Part shown: positions 26,705-36,813 of the stretch, piece after piece
Layout: every line of letters starts with the position of its first letter
How positions within the stretch are numbered: position 1 is the stretch's first letter
NCBI GenBank assembly: GCA_028280505.1
Contig: JANQLO010000069.1
Location: 42,701 to 106,700 of the forward strand
Length of the DNA: 64,000 nucleotides
Reading direction: 5' to 3'
Source of the DNA: Chromatiales bacterium
Lineage (GTDB): Bacteria > Pseudomonadota > Gammaproteobacteria > Chromatiales > Chromatiaceae
Position numbers and translations under genes: made by a program
The notes under the pieces: model-generated
Told to the model about the DNA's origin: nothing
Seen by the model: the letters and a program-made list of their open reading frames with translations, nothing else
Database searches by the model: none

Positions 26705-28210
26705 ATGATCTCGATCGCCGACTACGTGCAATACGACGGCTTGGGCTTGGCGGCTCTGGTTCGTCAAAAAGCGGTGACGCCGATCGAGTTGGTCGAAGCG
26801 GCCATCGCACAGATCGAAACCCATAATCCAGCGCTCAACGCCGTTGTTCACAAGATGTATGACGTCGCGCGTGCTCGGGCCAAGACCGAACTCGGCCATG
26901 GTGCGTTCGCCGGCGTGCCGATGTTGCTCAAGGATCTTCTGGCCGCTTATGCCGGGCAACCGCTGCAGAATGGGAGCCGTTTTTTCCATGGCAACATACC
27001 GGAAGAGGATGCCGAGATCGTTCGCCGATACAAGCGGGCGGGGTTGATCGTCGTCGGCAAAACCAATACGCCTGAATTCGGTATTACCGGTGTGACCGAG
27101 CCTGTATGTTTCGGACCGACGAATAATCCATGGAATCTGAGTCGCACCGCCGGGGGATCGAGCGGTGGGTCGGCCGCGGCCGTCGCTGCCGGTATCGTAC
27201 CTGTCGCCCATGGCGGAGATGGTGGTGGCTCGATCCGTATCCCTGCGGCATGTTGTGGGCTTTTCGGTTTTAAACCTACCCGGGGCCGGACGCCTAGTAG
27301 CACTCCGTTTGTGATTTGGCAGGATTTTGTTGTCGAGCATGTGCTCTGTCGAACAGTGCGCGATAGTGCCGCATTGCTCGATGCCACGTTGGGCCCTGCG
27401 CTCGGTGCGATGAATACGCCTCCACCGCCAAGTCGTCCGTTTCTCGAAGAAATTGGTGCACCCGCGGGCCGGCTGCGTGTCGCCGTTACCGACGGTTCCT
27501 TGCTCGGTAAGCATATCGCCCCGGATTGCAGACGTGCTGTCGCCGATACGGCAACGCTTTTGGAAGAGCTTGGTCACGACGTAATACCGGCCGAGCTCGA
27601 CCACCTGGATTGGCCGGCTTTCGCCGAGGCTTACGTCACCATGATCGCATCGGAGATCCGAGCCGATATCGATGCAGCGCAACGGCGTCATGGGCGAAAG
27701 GCCGCTTTCGGTGAGTTCGAATTTGTCACCCGTGCTTTAAGCCTGATCGGTGGCACCAATTCAGGCAACGACTTTGTGTCGGCCGTGCGCACCATGCAAT
27801 CTGTCGGCCGGGAGATTGGGCGTTATTTTGCCGACAACCGGGTCGATGTGCTGTTGACGTCCACCCTGGCCAGTCCGCCGGTCGAGACGGGGACGATATT
27901 GCCGACCGGCTTGGACGCCATCGCTTTGAAAATGCTCAGCCGGTTTGGCTTGAGCAGCGTGATGCGCCTGGCCGGTATTCCGAAGAAAGTCGCCGCCGAT
28001 TCGTTTGAGTTCACGCCCAATACGACGCCTTTCAACCTGACCGGGCAGCCGGCCATGTCGGTTCCGTTAGCCTGGTGCGATGACGGGCTACCGATCGGTC
28101 TCCAGTTCGTTGGTCGTTACGCCGACGAAGCAACCCTCTTCAGGCTTGCGGCCCAACTGGAGGAAGCACGGCCCTGGTCGGGTCGGCGGCCGGCGTTACC
28201 GGGTGCCTGA
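26705..28210 (+). CDS. Amidase of the amidase-signature family
   Basis: A 501-residue enzyme of the amidase-signature (AS) family. The Ser-cisSer-Lys triad is visible as K in MLLKDLLAA (about residue 79) and [14 protein letters not shown] (two catalytic serines). The family core continues as [26 protein letters not shown]. The start at 26705 ([12 protein letters not shown]) fits family N-termini; the frame stays open back into the thiolase gene. It probably hydrolyses a small amide; the family also includes GatA, but length, context and missing GatB/C genes argue against that role. Confidence 0.9.
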   Translation: MISIADYVQYDGLGLAALVRQKAVTPIELVEAAIAQIETHNPALNAVVHKMYDVARARAKTELGHGAFAGVPMLLKDLLAAYAGQPLQNGSRFFHGNIPEEDAEIVRRYKRAGLIVVGKTNTPEFGITGVTEPVCFGPTNNPWNLSRTAGGSSGGSAAAVAAGIVPVAHGGDGGGSIRIPAACCGLFGFKPTRGRTPSSTPFVIWQDFVVEHVLCRTVRDSAALLDATLGPALGAMNTPPPPSRPFLEEIGAPAGRLRVAVTDGSLLGKHIAPDCRRAVADTATLLEELGHDVIPAELDHLDWPAFAEAYVTMIASEIRADIDAAQRRHGRKAAFGEFEFVTRALSLIGGTNSGNDFVSAVRTMQSVGREIGRYFADNRVDVLLTSTLASPPVETGTILPTGLDAIALKMLSRFGLSSVMRLAGIPKKVAADSFEFTPNTTPFNLTGQPAMSVPLAWCDDGLPIGLQFVGRYADEATLFRLAAQLEEARPWSGRRPALPGA

Positions 28211-28319
28211 GAACAGACGGAAAGACTGCAGTGCCATTCACAGTGAATAGGCGCTTGCCCGAGTGAATGCTCGAGTATCGTCAATGAATGCTTGACCCCG
28301 GTTATCTCAACGGCACGGC

Positions 28320-28577
28320 CTATGGGGCGGGTCGCTCTACGCTATTGCGTTTGATGGACGGCACACCGATCCAACCACGGTGCCTGGCCTCTCGATGCGC
28401 ATGTCGCAAGGGCCTGAGCAGCAAGGGGGGTTGTGCCGCTACCCGCACTGCCTCGTCGGCCGACGGCATTTCGGGTGTTATTGCCGAGGGATAATACGCC
28501 TTTGCCTCCCATGCCGAGACCGGAGCCGATCCGACGATAAGAACAGTTGCAGCAATACCGATGATCATTTTGTTCAT
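28320..28577 (-). CDS. Small secreted protein, possibly frameshifted
   Basis: An 85-residue frame with GAGG six bases before the ATG and a good signal peptide (MNKMIIGIAATVLIVGSAPVSA). The first 20 mature residues (WEAKAYYPSAITPEMPSADEA) look natural, but the remainder is Arg/His/Pro-rich and unlike a folded domain, so a frameshift in the second half is possible. I do not recognise the family. Confidence 0.5.
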   Translation of the reverse strand: MNKMIIGIAATVLIVGSAPVSAWEAKAYYPSAITPEMPSADEAVRVAAQPPLLLRPLRHAHREARHRGWIGVPSIKRNSVERPAP

Positions 28578-29114
28578 CCATTCACCTCATTGTCTCGACT
28601 GCCGCCACACTGCCAGTCGTTCGCTCCAAATTGCAGTCGTCATGTAGCCGTTTTGCGTATTACGGCATCGGATCTTACGAAGTAACCCGCTGATGGAATC
28701 CCGGTAGCTGTTGCGGTTAATCACGCAGTAGCGCTAAAGCGAAGCGCCGGCTCGATTAGGGATAGTGTCCAGCGATCGTTGAGCGTTCGGAGAATGAAAA
28801 CCTCAATCAGTGTAGGGATTTCCGCGTTTGGCTGGCTGGCGACATCGACCCGCCGGTTAACCTTTTCACCGGGGACGTGAACGACCTGGATTTTGGCTCG
28901 TCCCGGTTCAGCGATGTGGTCGGCGATTCGCGTCTCACTTTGACACCTGCCCGGTATTTACTCGCGTGTTGCCGATATCTTCGTTACTTTCGGTGTGCCT
29001 GCTGACGACGGACGTTTCCGGAACGAATGCAACGTCGGCGCCCTAACGCTGCTTGGCAGGCGTCGCTGGCCCATGCGGCCGGTGTGTGTTCACGTGGGCG
29101 AGAGGATGGGCCTG
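28578..29114. other. 540-base stretch with one start-less coding-like frame
   Basis: No complete gene. On the minus strand, 28721-28957 is open for 79 codons and reads like protein (for example KIQVVHVPGEKVNRRVDVA), but it has no start codon and follows a stop directly. It may be the 3' end of a decayed gene. The right part (about 28960-29114) shows nothing I can name. Confidence 0.35.
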
Positions 29115-30980
29115 TCAAAGGCTGAATCGGTGTACCAGATTTCCCAGCTTGTTGCTCAGGTCGGCCATCGCCTCGCACGATTGAGCATTTCGCTGCATTC
29201 GCTCACGCGCTTCCTCGGCCTGTTGTGCGATACCCACGACACTGGTGTTGATCATTTCGGCCACGCTGCGCTGCTCGTCGGCGGCCTTTGCTATCAAGTT
29301 ATTCAATTCATTACTGCGGGTTACCGAATCGGCGATCGCTGCCAGTGCTTCACCCGCGTGGGTCGCCTGTTCCACCGTTGCCTTGGAACTGGAACGGCTC
29401 GAGCCGATGACATCGACTGCTTCGCGCGCACCTTTCTGGAGCCTTGAGATCATTGCCTTGATTTCTTCGGTGGATGCCTGGGTACGGCTGGCCAGGGTTC
29501 TGACCTCGTCCGCGACGACCGCGAATCCCCGTCCCTGCTCACCCGCTCTGGCCGCCTCGATCGCCGCATTGAGCGCCAACAGATTGGTTTGCTCCGCAAT
29601 CGTATTGATCACGTCGAGCACGGTGCCAACACGCTCGCTCTCGTTGCGTAAGGTGTCGATTACCACGCCGGCGCGCTCGATCTCGGCTGCAAGATCGTTG
29701 ATTGCCTGGATGGTCCCCTGGACTGTCGTCCGGCCATCCGCTGCGTTTTCATTGGCCAAGGTCGTCGCTTTGGCGGCTTCCATCGCGCTATTCGACACTT
29801 CTTGAACATTTGCCGTCATCTCGTTAACAGCCGTGGCTACCTGGTCTGTTTCTTCGGATTGTCTGGTGATGCCTTCCTTGTTCTCCTCGGTGGCCAATTG
29901 AAGTTCGCCACCGGCTGTACCGAGCTGCTCGGCAGAGGCGGTAATATCCGCGAGTAAACTATGCAGTTGCTCGGTCATGCCACCCAAGGCACCAATCAAA
30001 CGGCCGGTTTCATCATTGTTGCGATGTGTTGGAATCTGGCACCCCAGATCACCGGCAGCAACGGAAGTCATGACCTTAATAACCTGATTGATGGGTCGAA
30101 ATGCCCGTCGGACGTACCAAAAAAGCCCGACTGCCGCACCCACAAGTACGAGCACCAGGACGGCGGCCGATGTGTATTTGGCAACGGCCTGAATCTGATA
30201 GGTTTCAGTCTGATCTTCCGCCGTCACCAGATGTCCTATATGGCGTTGGTCGAAGGTGTGCATTGGGATGGCCGAAACCGCCAGATAGACGCTACCTTCG
30301 CGGACCACATCGAGCACGCCTGCGTCGGTCGTCGTTACCGAAGGGGGTGAAACATCGAGCTTATTGTCGGCGGCACGATAATCCGCTTGCGCGTTATCTG
30401 AGAATACGAAGACATCTGCGCCACTGCTGGCTTGAAAGTCGTCAATGATGCGTTGTATGTCTCGGCTATAAACCGCAACACCCTTGATCTTTCCGCGAGC
30501 ATAGAGCGGAAAGGCCAGCACCACCTGGTGTGCATTGTCATCGTCACGGCTCAGTCCGGATGTCGTCTTTCCCTTCGCCGCCTCGATGACGAGTTGTTTT
30601 TGTGTTTCTCCACTGAATTTTTTTGGCACGGATGCCAAGTATTTCCCATGTAAATCGAACAGCTGTACGCGATCGAGCGTGCCGTCATTGGCGAACAGAT
30701 TATGCGTAGTATTCAGTTGCTCTTGCAGAACGGCCACGTCATTGCGCCGCAATGCCTTGATCGTGACCGAATCACGAGTCAGGGCTCTGGTAGCGGATGC
30801 CATCTCGGACACATGTCTCGCGACGAGTTGATCGAGCAGCACCTGCTTGGCATCAATGGTAGCGCCAACATAGCGTTCGTCTGCCGCTTGTTGCGCCCAG
30901 TAAGAGGCCATGCCCAATGTCGCGGCGACTACGAGGGTTACGGCAAGTGAGAATACCGTTATTCGTGTTCGTATAAGCAC
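29115..30980 (-). CDS. Methyl-accepting chemotaxis protein
   Basis: A 621-residue chemoreceptor. TM1 (about 7-25) and TM2 (about 268-290) flank a periplasmic sensor of about 240 residues, probably a double Cache/dCache type ([37 protein letters not shown]). HAMP follows ([22 protein letters not shown]), then the signalling hairpin with the tip [35 protein letters not shown]. No C-terminal CheR-binding pentapeptide is seen. Ligand unknown. It stands alone; no che or flagellar genes are in the window. Confidence 0.94.
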   Translation of the reverse strand: MLIRTRITVFSLAVTLVVAATLGMASYWAQQAADERYVGATIDAKQVLLDQLVARHVSEMASATRALTRDSVTIKALRRNDVAVLQEQLNTTHNLFANDGTLDRVQLFDLHGKYLASVPKKFSGETQKQLVIEAAKGKTTSGLSRDDDNAHQVVLAFPLYARGKIKGVAVYSRDIQRIIDDFQASSGADVFVFSDNAQADYRAADNKLDVSPPSVTTTDAGVLDVVREGSVYLAVSAIPMHTFDQRHIGHLVTAEDQTETYQIQAVAKYTSAAVLVLVLVGAAVGLFWYVRRAFRPINQVIKVMTSVAAGDLGCQIPTHRNNDETGRLIGALGGMTEQLHSLLADITASAEQLGTAGGELQLATEENKEGITRQSEETDQVATAVNEMTANVQEVSNSAMEAAKATTLANENAADGRTTVQGTIQAINDLAAEIERAGVVIDTLRNESERVGTVLDVINTIAEQTNLLALNAAIEAARAGEQGRGFAVVADEVRTLASRTQASTEEIKAMISRLQKGAREAVDVIGSSRSSSKATVEQATHAGEALAAIADSVTRSNELNNLIAKAADEQRSVAEMINTSVVGIAQQAEEARERMQRNAQSCEAMADLSNKLGNLVHRFSL

Positions 30981-31077
30981 AAGTACTCATCCAGTCAGTG
31001 TAGATGTCTTGCACATCCACCTGGAAAGCTCCCGGTTTGTCCAAGCCAATCGCACGAATCGAACGTCGGCGAGCCCT

Positions 31078-31497
31078 TCACTCCACCGGATATCCGGCGT
31101 TTTTCCATGCAGGAAAACCCGCACGGAAGTAATAGACTTTGTTGTATCCCCAGGCGATTGCCTTCTCGCTTGCCTTAGCGCTGCGTGGGCAACGGACACC
31201 ACTGCAATAAAATACGAGGGCCTCGTTTTTATCGACTTCGTTCTGCAGGGCCTCTTGATTGAAAGCCTTCTTGAAATCCAACCAAATGGCACCCGGAACG
31301 CGACCGTTGTTCCACATGTTCTCCTTGCGAAGGTCGACGAAAGCAGCCTCGTTATCAAACAGCGTCTTGGCGTCAGCTGCATCGACAGTGGTGCAACCGG
31401 GAACACTTTCCGGGGTTGCGTCTACTAATTCGGAGGCACCAAGCGGTAGCGCCAGCAGCAATACCGCCAATCCAACAAAGCAACGTAGTTGATGCAT
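31078..31497 (-). CDS. Periplasmic rhodanese-domain protein
   Basis: A 139-residue protein with a signal peptide (MHQLRCFVGLAVLLLALPLGA) and a single rhodanese domain. The active-site loop is YCSGVRCPRSAK, with the catalytic Cys in place and an extra Cys in the loop. FVDLRKENMWNNGRVPGAIWL is the typical entry strand. It should carry or transfer sulfane sulfur outside the cytoplasm, fitting the sulfur-oxidising context. The start at 31497 is set by the signal peptide; the frame is open back to 31575. Confidence 0.88.
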   Translation of the reverse strand: MHQLRCFVGLAVLLLALPLGASELVDATPESVPGCTTVDAADAKTLFDNEAAFVDLRKENMWNNGRVPGAIWLDFKKAFNQEALQNEVDKNEALVFYCSGVRCPRSAKASEKAIAWGYNKVYYFRAGFPAWKNAGYPVE

Positions 31498-31829
31498 GAT
31501 GTAATACCTATTTGCTAGACCATCGGAAGATGAAACTGTCCGCCAGGAGAGGAAACTCTTATAGATACGGCACACAGCACTGGCGGTTCAAACGACGTAT
31601 CGGCGGTCGGTGATGCATCTTGAGGTGGGAGACAGGCGACCCAGACCGGATCCTAACCCAGGTTATTTTTCTGCCTGGATCACCAAAATCCGTTCCCATA
31701 TCGCGGCTGAATTGCGTTGCATCAGCATCAGGCTTGGGTCAGTACTCGTTCGGTATGAAGTGTGCCGACATGAAGCACATATGACCTTTAGGAAAGATGT
31801 TCGATCAGGGGAGCGTTGCGGAGTCAGCC
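31498..31829 (+). other. 330-base stretch before the cbbQ remnant
   Basis: No recognisable gene. The plus frame running into the cbbQ remnant stays open but shows no family resemblance before about 31830. Rhodanese promoter elements should lie at its left end. Confidence 0.4.
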
Positions 31830-32256
31830 GCGACCTATCCGAGTTCGGCCGTCAGGCTGTAGACGGTGCGATGGCCGCCGACGGCTTTTGTTTGGCCATG
31901 TCGTACAACCCGGGTTATCCGTCGGCGCTCAAAGGTCTCAAGCAATCGACGCGACAGCGATTCGTCGTGCTCGAGTTTGATTACCGAGAAGCCGAGCTTG
32001 AACGCCAGATTATCTGTCGTGAATCGGGTGTCGATGACGAGATGGAGGAAAGACTGGTGAAGTTCGCCCATATGACCCGAAATCTCAAAGGTCAGGGGCT
32101 CGATGAGGGGCGTCGACCCGTCTGCTGGTCCATGCGGCCAAACTCATCGCAAGCGGCGTCCATCCTGTCGTGGCCTGCCGGGCTCGGGTTGCTCAGGCTT
32201 TGGCCGACGATTGCGATATGCTCGGTGCGGTCAATGAGTTGTCGTCGTTGTTTTGA
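31830..32256 (+). pseudogene. cbbQ/norQ remnant (MoxR-type AAA+), 5'-truncated and frameshifted
   Basis: The plus strand encodes the C-terminal third of a CbbQ/NirQ/NorQ AAA+ protein. The first frame reads SYNPGYPSALKGLKQSTRQRF and then FDYREAELERQIICRESGVD and NLKGQGLDEG. At about 32110 one base is missing, and the similarity continues in another frame: STRLLVHAAKLIASGVHP, ACRARVAQALADDCDMLG, ending ELSSLF and a TGA at 32254. The ATP-binding N-terminal part is gone. Intact members remodel RuBisCO (CbbQ) or nitric oxide reductase (NorQ) together with CbbO/NorD; a remnant of that partner lies at 36328. Confidence 0.87.
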
Positions 32257-32381
32257 CTGCGACGACATGTCTTGGAGTGTGAGCAAACCCGCAACGATCC
32301 ATCAGTGAGGCGATCTAACATTAAACTGATACGCTGAAAAGCCGATACTCAGACGTGGGCCTTAATCAAGGGTGATGCAGA

Positions 32382-32804
32382 ATGAAGTCGCGACAGAATG
32401 CAGGATTCACGCTAATCGAAATCATGGTTGCGATAGCTGTTTTGGCGATCATATCCGCGATTGCCGTTCCCATTTACTCGGAATATCTCGAGGAAGCGCG
32501 TTACGGTGCGGCACTTAAAGATATGCGTCAGATGCAATTGATTCTCGATGACGTGGCTTCTGAGAATGGCTTGGACGCGATGGACGGTGATGAGACCGGT
32601 TTTCTGGGTGTCTATACGACGACTGCCGGCCGGATTGTGATTAACGATCTGGCCGAAACGCCGCCGGGCACCACGGCATGGCTTGATCCCTGGGACAACA
32701 TCTACCGTTATCGGCGACCGGCTACCGATTCCCAGGACTACACACTGCTCACTCTTGGGCCCGATGGCGTTATCGGGAATACTGATGATGCGAGTCCCAA
32801 GTAG
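32382..32804 (+). CDS. Type IV pilin-like / GspG-like pseudopilin
   Basis: A 140-residue prepilin with a short basic leader and the prepilin-peptidase site G|FTLIEIMVAIAVLAIISAIA, including Glu5 of the mature protein. The C-terminal part (DPWDNIYRYRRP, then LLTLGPDGVIGNTDDAS) matches the calcium-binding end of GspG major pseudopilins of type II secretion. It stands alone, without other gsp or pil genes, so it could be a minor pilin of the type IV pilus whose retraction ATPase pilU lies at 62.3 kb. It sits between the two cbbQ/cbbO-type remnants. Confidence 0.85.
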   Translation: MKSRQNAGFTLIEIMVAIAVLAIISAIAVPIYSEYLEEARYGAALKDMRQMQLILDDVASENGLDAMDGDETGFLGVYTTTAGRIVINDLAETPPGTTAWLDPWDNIYRYRRPATDSQDYTLLTLGPDGVIGNTDDASPK

Positions 32805-33037
32805 TTCTCACCCTGCCTGATCGTTTTCCGTGTAAGCTTCTGCCGCTTTTCAGCCCGTTAAGTAACGACTTCTCCCGTTCGTGAGGATTTCGAGGCCGTC
32901 CGAGCCTCGATATCGTCGCGCGTGTTGCCGGTTTTTGCCTGCGCGCAAACGTGTTCTGAAATTTTTGCTGTACTCAATCGATAAATCAGCTATGTTTTAA
33001 TGGCTTACAGCTTGATCCTAAAAATTCAGGGGAGATT

Positions 33038-33901
33038 GTGGCCGTAACTGGAGCGCTGTTTTCCGCGTTGCTGATCATCGGGTCGGTAGCGGCTCATGCC
33101 GGCAGTGCACGAATGGAGTTAGATGTCGGCGACGGCTTGGTTGCCGAAGCAGAGTATTGGCCGGGTGCCGTAGATAAACCGGCGATTTTGATTGCGCATG
33201 GTTTTTTACAGACGCTCGAGTTTCCGACGGTGCGCCGGTTGGCCGAGTCGCTGGCCGACGAAGGTTACAGTGTACTGACGCCATCGCTCACGCTGGGTAT
33301 CAATCGGCGTCGGCAGAGTCTCGCCTGCGGGGCGATTCATACTCATTCGATGGCGCAAGACGTTGCTGAGCTGCAGGCCTGGACCCGTTGGCTCACCCAG
33401 CGTGCCGGCAAACACCCGGTACTGATCGGCCATAGCACGGGGGGGCTTCACCTGGCGGCGATGCTCGAGTCATTGCCCGGCCTGCCGGTCGAGAAACTGG
33501 TGATGGTCAGTCTTGTTCACCTGGGTGACGGCGATATTGCGGGCGGCGTCCAGCTGGCACGTCAGCAGGCTCGTGCTGACACCGATACCGACGAGCCCAG
33601 GTTGCGGCGTTACGCCATCAGCTACTGTCGTGATTATGTAACGACGCCGGATCGTGTTTTGTCCTACCTCGAATGGGACGCTGATCGGCTCAAGCGGGCG
33701 TTACGCGGCATACCGGTACCGACCACGGTCATCGTCGGCGATCGAGACGGGCAGATCGATCCAGATTGGCTGGTTGCATTGAAAAATGAAGGTGTGCAGG
33801 TGCGTCGTATCAAGGGGGCGGATCATTTCTTTGATTTCGAGTACGAGTTCGATCTACTCGACGATGTGGTGATGGTGATTGCGGAGGGCGACCATGGCTA
33901 G
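33038..33901 (+). CDS. Secreted alpha/beta hydrolase
   Basis: A 287-residue hydrolase that starts with GTG behind GGGGAG and has a signal peptide (cleaved near AAHAGS). Visible are ILIAHGFLQT (oxyanion strand), the nucleophile elbow GHSTGG, an acid in VIVGDRDGQIDPDW and a late histidine in GADHFFDFE. Several Cys (SLACGAIH, SYCRDYV) suggest a periplasmic disulfide. It overlaps the start of the next GGDEF-EAL gene by eight bases, so the two are translationally coupled. Substrate unknown. Confidence 0.82.
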   Translation: MAVTGALFSALLIIGSVAAHAGSARMELDVGDGLVAEAEYWPGAVDKPAILIAHGFLQTLEFPTVRRLAESLADEGYSVLTPSLTLGINRRRQSLACGAIHTHSMAQDVAELQAWTRWLTQRAGKHPVLIGHSTGGLHLAAMLESLPGLPVEKLVMVSLVHLGDGDIAGGVQLARQQARADTDTDEPRLRRYAISYCRDYVTTPDRVLSYLEWDADRLKRALRGIPVPTTVIVGDRDGQIDPDWLVALKNEGVQVRRIKGADHFFDFEYEFDLLDDVVMVIAEGDHG

Positions 33902-36164
33902 TATGCGGCGTGGTTTGCCGATCGGCTATTACGCCCTCATTATGGTGTTGTTGGTGTTCTTCGCCTTTTTGAGCTACGGCCTCTTCACCTACAAGGAGTT
34001 CCAGCGGGTCAGCGCCGACATGGGGGCTTCGAGCCACGCGGCGGCCAGGGACGAGGTCCATACCGTCATGGCTCATTTGCTCAAGGAGGCGGAACGGATT
34101 GCCGATCAGTTTGCGGCTTGGGAGGAGGTCGGCCAGCAGTTACAGCTCCCCCGTTACTATGCCTATTGGCGTGCACATCGGATGCTTCACGCCAGTTTTC
34201 TTTCCGGAGAAGTCGTCGATGCGGAGGTTTACGACGGGGAGGGTATTGCCCTAGCCAAGTTTGGCGATGCGTCTTTACCGGCACAGGTCGGTATGCCGCC
34301 GCCGCCGGTCTATGTGGATTACTCGAAGCCCGAACCGACGCTGCTGATGTTCCGTACCGTCTATCAACACGATGGTGATGACCGTTTGTGGCCGCAAGGC
34401 TATGTCGGCCTGCGAATCAAGTTTCTGCAACGGATTCGCGAGGGCTATGCCTATCGTTACGTCGATCCGCGCACCATTCGGTTCGTACATGGAGGCGAGT
34501 CGGCCTTGACGTGGTCGGAGATGGAATCGGCCTTACGTTTCGAGTTGCGCGACAATCCCATGAGCGACGCGGTCGCTGGATTATTGTCGGACGCCATTGT
34601 CAATCTGGGCGTAATCCTGGCCGTGTTCGCCCTCACATTGTTCCCTCTGTTGGTGTTTATGATCGTGCGCCCGCTGCGTGCGATCAGTGCTCATATCGAT
34701 CGTCTCAAGAATAGCCCCGGCGGGCTCATGTTGGATGATCTGGCCGGTGTATTACCGATATCCGAAACCGAAAAGATCCGTGAGTCGTTGAACGAATATC
34801 AGAGTCAGCTGATCGACGTACATTCCAGCTTGGAAGAGAAGAGCCAAGAACTTTGGGCGATGGTCCATCATGATGCGTTGACCGGCACCCGCAATCGACG
34901 GGCGTTCGACGAATACATGAAGAATCTGCCGCAGTTGCTTGGTGAACGGGGCATCGGTGTCTGCTTCGCACTGTTCGACGTCAATCATTTCAAGGCGATT
35001 AACGACTCGTACGGACATAGCATAGGTGACCAGGTACTCAAGGTTATTGCCGGACGGATCAATGCGGTATTGCGGCGGGGCGAAGAGCTGTTTCGGATCG
35101 GGGGCGACGAGTTCGCCGTGATCCTGTTGGATTGCGACGAAGGTTCCGCCCTACGTATCGCCGAGCGCTGTCACGAAAAAATCGTCAGCTACGATTTCAG
35201 CAAACTCGGCATCCGTGAGCCTCTGCGTATCAGTGCCGGGCTGGCGAATGCCAGGATCGACGACCTTGAAGACCTGCAAACCCTGCAGTGGAAGGCCGAC
35301 GTCGCGATGTATCGCGCGAAACGCCCGGGTAACGCCAATGTCGTGGTGTTCAACGAGTCGCTGGCGCGCGATTCCGAAGGGTTGTTTTCGAGCTGGGTCA
35401 ATACTGCGGTGTACGACGCGGTGATCTATGGAACCGGTTTGACGATGTACTATCAACCGATAGTGGATCTCGACGACGGCGGTATCTGTCACTACGAGGC
35501 ACTGGTACGAATCGAACAAGACGGTGAGATCATCCAGCCATCGAACATCTTCCCGGTGATCGAAGCGAGGCGCTTGGAGGTTGAACTGGATCGCGCGGTG
35601 CTGCGAAGGGTGCTCAGCGACTTACACGAGGGTCGAATTCAACCGGGAACCGGTGTTTCGATCAATCTGTCCGGGCCGACCGTGGTAAATGACCAAGCCT
35701 GTAGTTGGCTGGGTGAGTTTCGTCCCTATCTGAAGGACTATCGGGTGATGATCGAGGTTACGGAAACCGCCTTGATCACCCAGATCGGTTTGGCCAACGA
35801 GAATCTGTCTCAGCTGCGACGCCAGGGCTTCGAGATTGCGTTGGACGATTTCGGCAGCGGTTATTCTTCATTGCGTTATCTCGCGACTATGCCGGTGGAT
35901 GTGGTCAAGTTCGATATCACCCTTGTGCAAGGGCTACGGGATGAAACCCAACGTGTTCTGGTGTCGCATTTGGCAAAAATGATTCTGGAATCAGGCCACC
36001 ATTTGGTTGCGGAGGGTATAGAAGATTCAGCAACGCTGGAGGCTACGCGATCAGCCGGTTTCGGGCGTGGTCAGGGTTATCTCTTCGGCCGACCTTCCGA
36101 ACAGGCCAACCGCGTGCGGGTCGCGTTCGACAACATCGCCCAGTTTCCCGGCCGACGGGCCTAG
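33894..36164 (+). CDS. Membrane GGDEF-EAL protein
   Basis: A 756-residue cyclic-di-GMP enzyme. TM1 (about 12-32) and TM2 (about 230-255) enclose a periplasmic sensor. A HAMP-like linker and short coiled segment follow, then GGDEF (GGDEF at 403-407) and EAL (EAL at 535-537, LDDFGSGYSSL). The RxxD inhibition site is not present (RRGE at that place). The ATG at 33894 is preferred because GGAGG lies six bases upstream; a TTG at 33879 is an in-frame alternative. Coupling to the upstream hydrolase suggests that both respond to the same external cue, which is inference. Confidence 0.92.
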   Translation: MASMRRGLPIGYYALIMVLLVFFAFLSYGLFTYKEFQRVSADMGASSHAAARDEVHTVMAHLLKEAERIADQFAAWEEVGQQLQLPRYYAYWRAHRMLHASFLSGEVVDAEVYDGEGIALAKFGDASLPAQVGMPPPPVYVDYSKPEPTLLMFRTVYQHDGDDRLWPQGYVGLRIKFLQRIREGYAYRYVDPRTIRFVHGGESALTWSEMESALRFELRDNPMSDAVAGLLSDAIVNLGVILAVFALTLFPLLVFMIVRPLRAISAHIDRLKNSPGGLMLDDLAGVLPISETEKIRESLNEYQSQLIDVHSSLEEKSQELWAMVHHDALTGTRNRRAFDEYMKNLPQLLGERGIGVCFALFDVNHFKAINDSYGHSIGDQVLKVIAGRINAVLRRGEELFRIGGDEFAVILLDCDEGSALRIAERCHEKIVSYDFSKLGIREPLRISAGLANARIDDLEDLQTLQWKADVAMYRAKRPGNANVVVFNESLARDSEGLFSSWVNTAVYDAVIYGTGLTMYYQPIVDLDDGGICHYEALVRIEQDGEIIQPSNIFPVIEARRLEVELDRAVLRRVLSDLHEGRIQPGTGVSINLSGPTVVNDQACSWLGEFRPYLKDYRVMIEVTETALITQIGLANENLSQLRRQGFEIALDDFGSGYSSLRYLATMPVDVVKFDITLVQGLRDETQRVLVSHLAKMILESGHHLVAEGIEDSATLEATRSAGFGRGQGYLFGRPSEQANRVRVAFDNIAQFPGRRA

Positions 36165-36327
36165 TGCCCCGTGTGGCCGTCCTGTCCGGGCATCGCTGAA
36201 AGGTAATGCGTTAGCGGGACAGGACTGGCGATGCTTTCACTGCGTATCCCGTGCGGTTGACCGCCTGGGGTTGCCGTCTTAGCGTTAAACGGTAACCCGG
36301 CACACGGCGTGCCGCTATTCCCCGACG

Positions 36328-36711
36328 ATGCTTTGTGCCGCAGATTTACTCGTGAGTCGTTCACCGCGTGGCTGGATCAACGACGTTGAGCGTGAGGTGC
36401 TGATCTTGCTTGCCGAGGCGCTTGACACACTAGGTGATCGTTCTGTGATCTACGGTTTCTCCGGTTGGACCCGCAAGCGTTGCGAGGCCTTTCGGGTGAA
36501 GGATTTCGATGAGCCCTGGGACGACAACGTAATCGGCCGTGTGTGTCGTATCGAGCCCAAGGATCACACGCGCATGGACGCGCCCATCCGGCATTTGGTG
36601 AGCAAATTGAGGCAAGTCGAGGCGCGCACCAGGTTGTTGATCACCTTATCCGACGGCAAACCGGACGCCTACGCAAAATCACAAGCGAGTGCGGATATCT
36701 ACCGATTGCAA
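36328..36711 (+). pseudogene. cbbO/norD remnant (von Willebrand A domain protein)
   Basis: The frame from 36328 encodes the middle of a CbbO/NorD VWA protein: DVEREVLILLAEALDTLGD, VIYGFSGWTRKR, FRVKDFDEPWDDNVIGR, TRMDAPIRHL and LLITLSDGKPDAY. The N-terminal half is missing. After the GKPD segment a deletion of the YGIEDTR-type block seems to have joined directly to a SADIYRL-like end, after which the frame reads through unrelated sequence to 36810. It is on the same strand and in the same Q-then-O/D order as the cbbQ/norQ remnant 4 kb upstream. Confidence 0.8.
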
Positions 36712-36813
36712 AGGATTGCCTACCTTGGCAACCTCTGCGCAGCCGCACAATACTCGTCCATCGATTCGGGCTGTCAGCGGAAAATCGGATACCTAATAAA
36801 GGGGGGTTAATCG

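Noticed and set aside
25851..26810. 319-codon minus-strand frame across the thiolase and amidase starts
   Set aside because: No start signal or family resemblance, and both genes on the plus strand have intact catalytic motifs.
31610..32308. A 232-codon gene on the plus strand
   Set aside because: Only its middle matches CbbQ/NorQ, and the match changes frame at about 32110, so the long frame is an artefact of a decayed gene.
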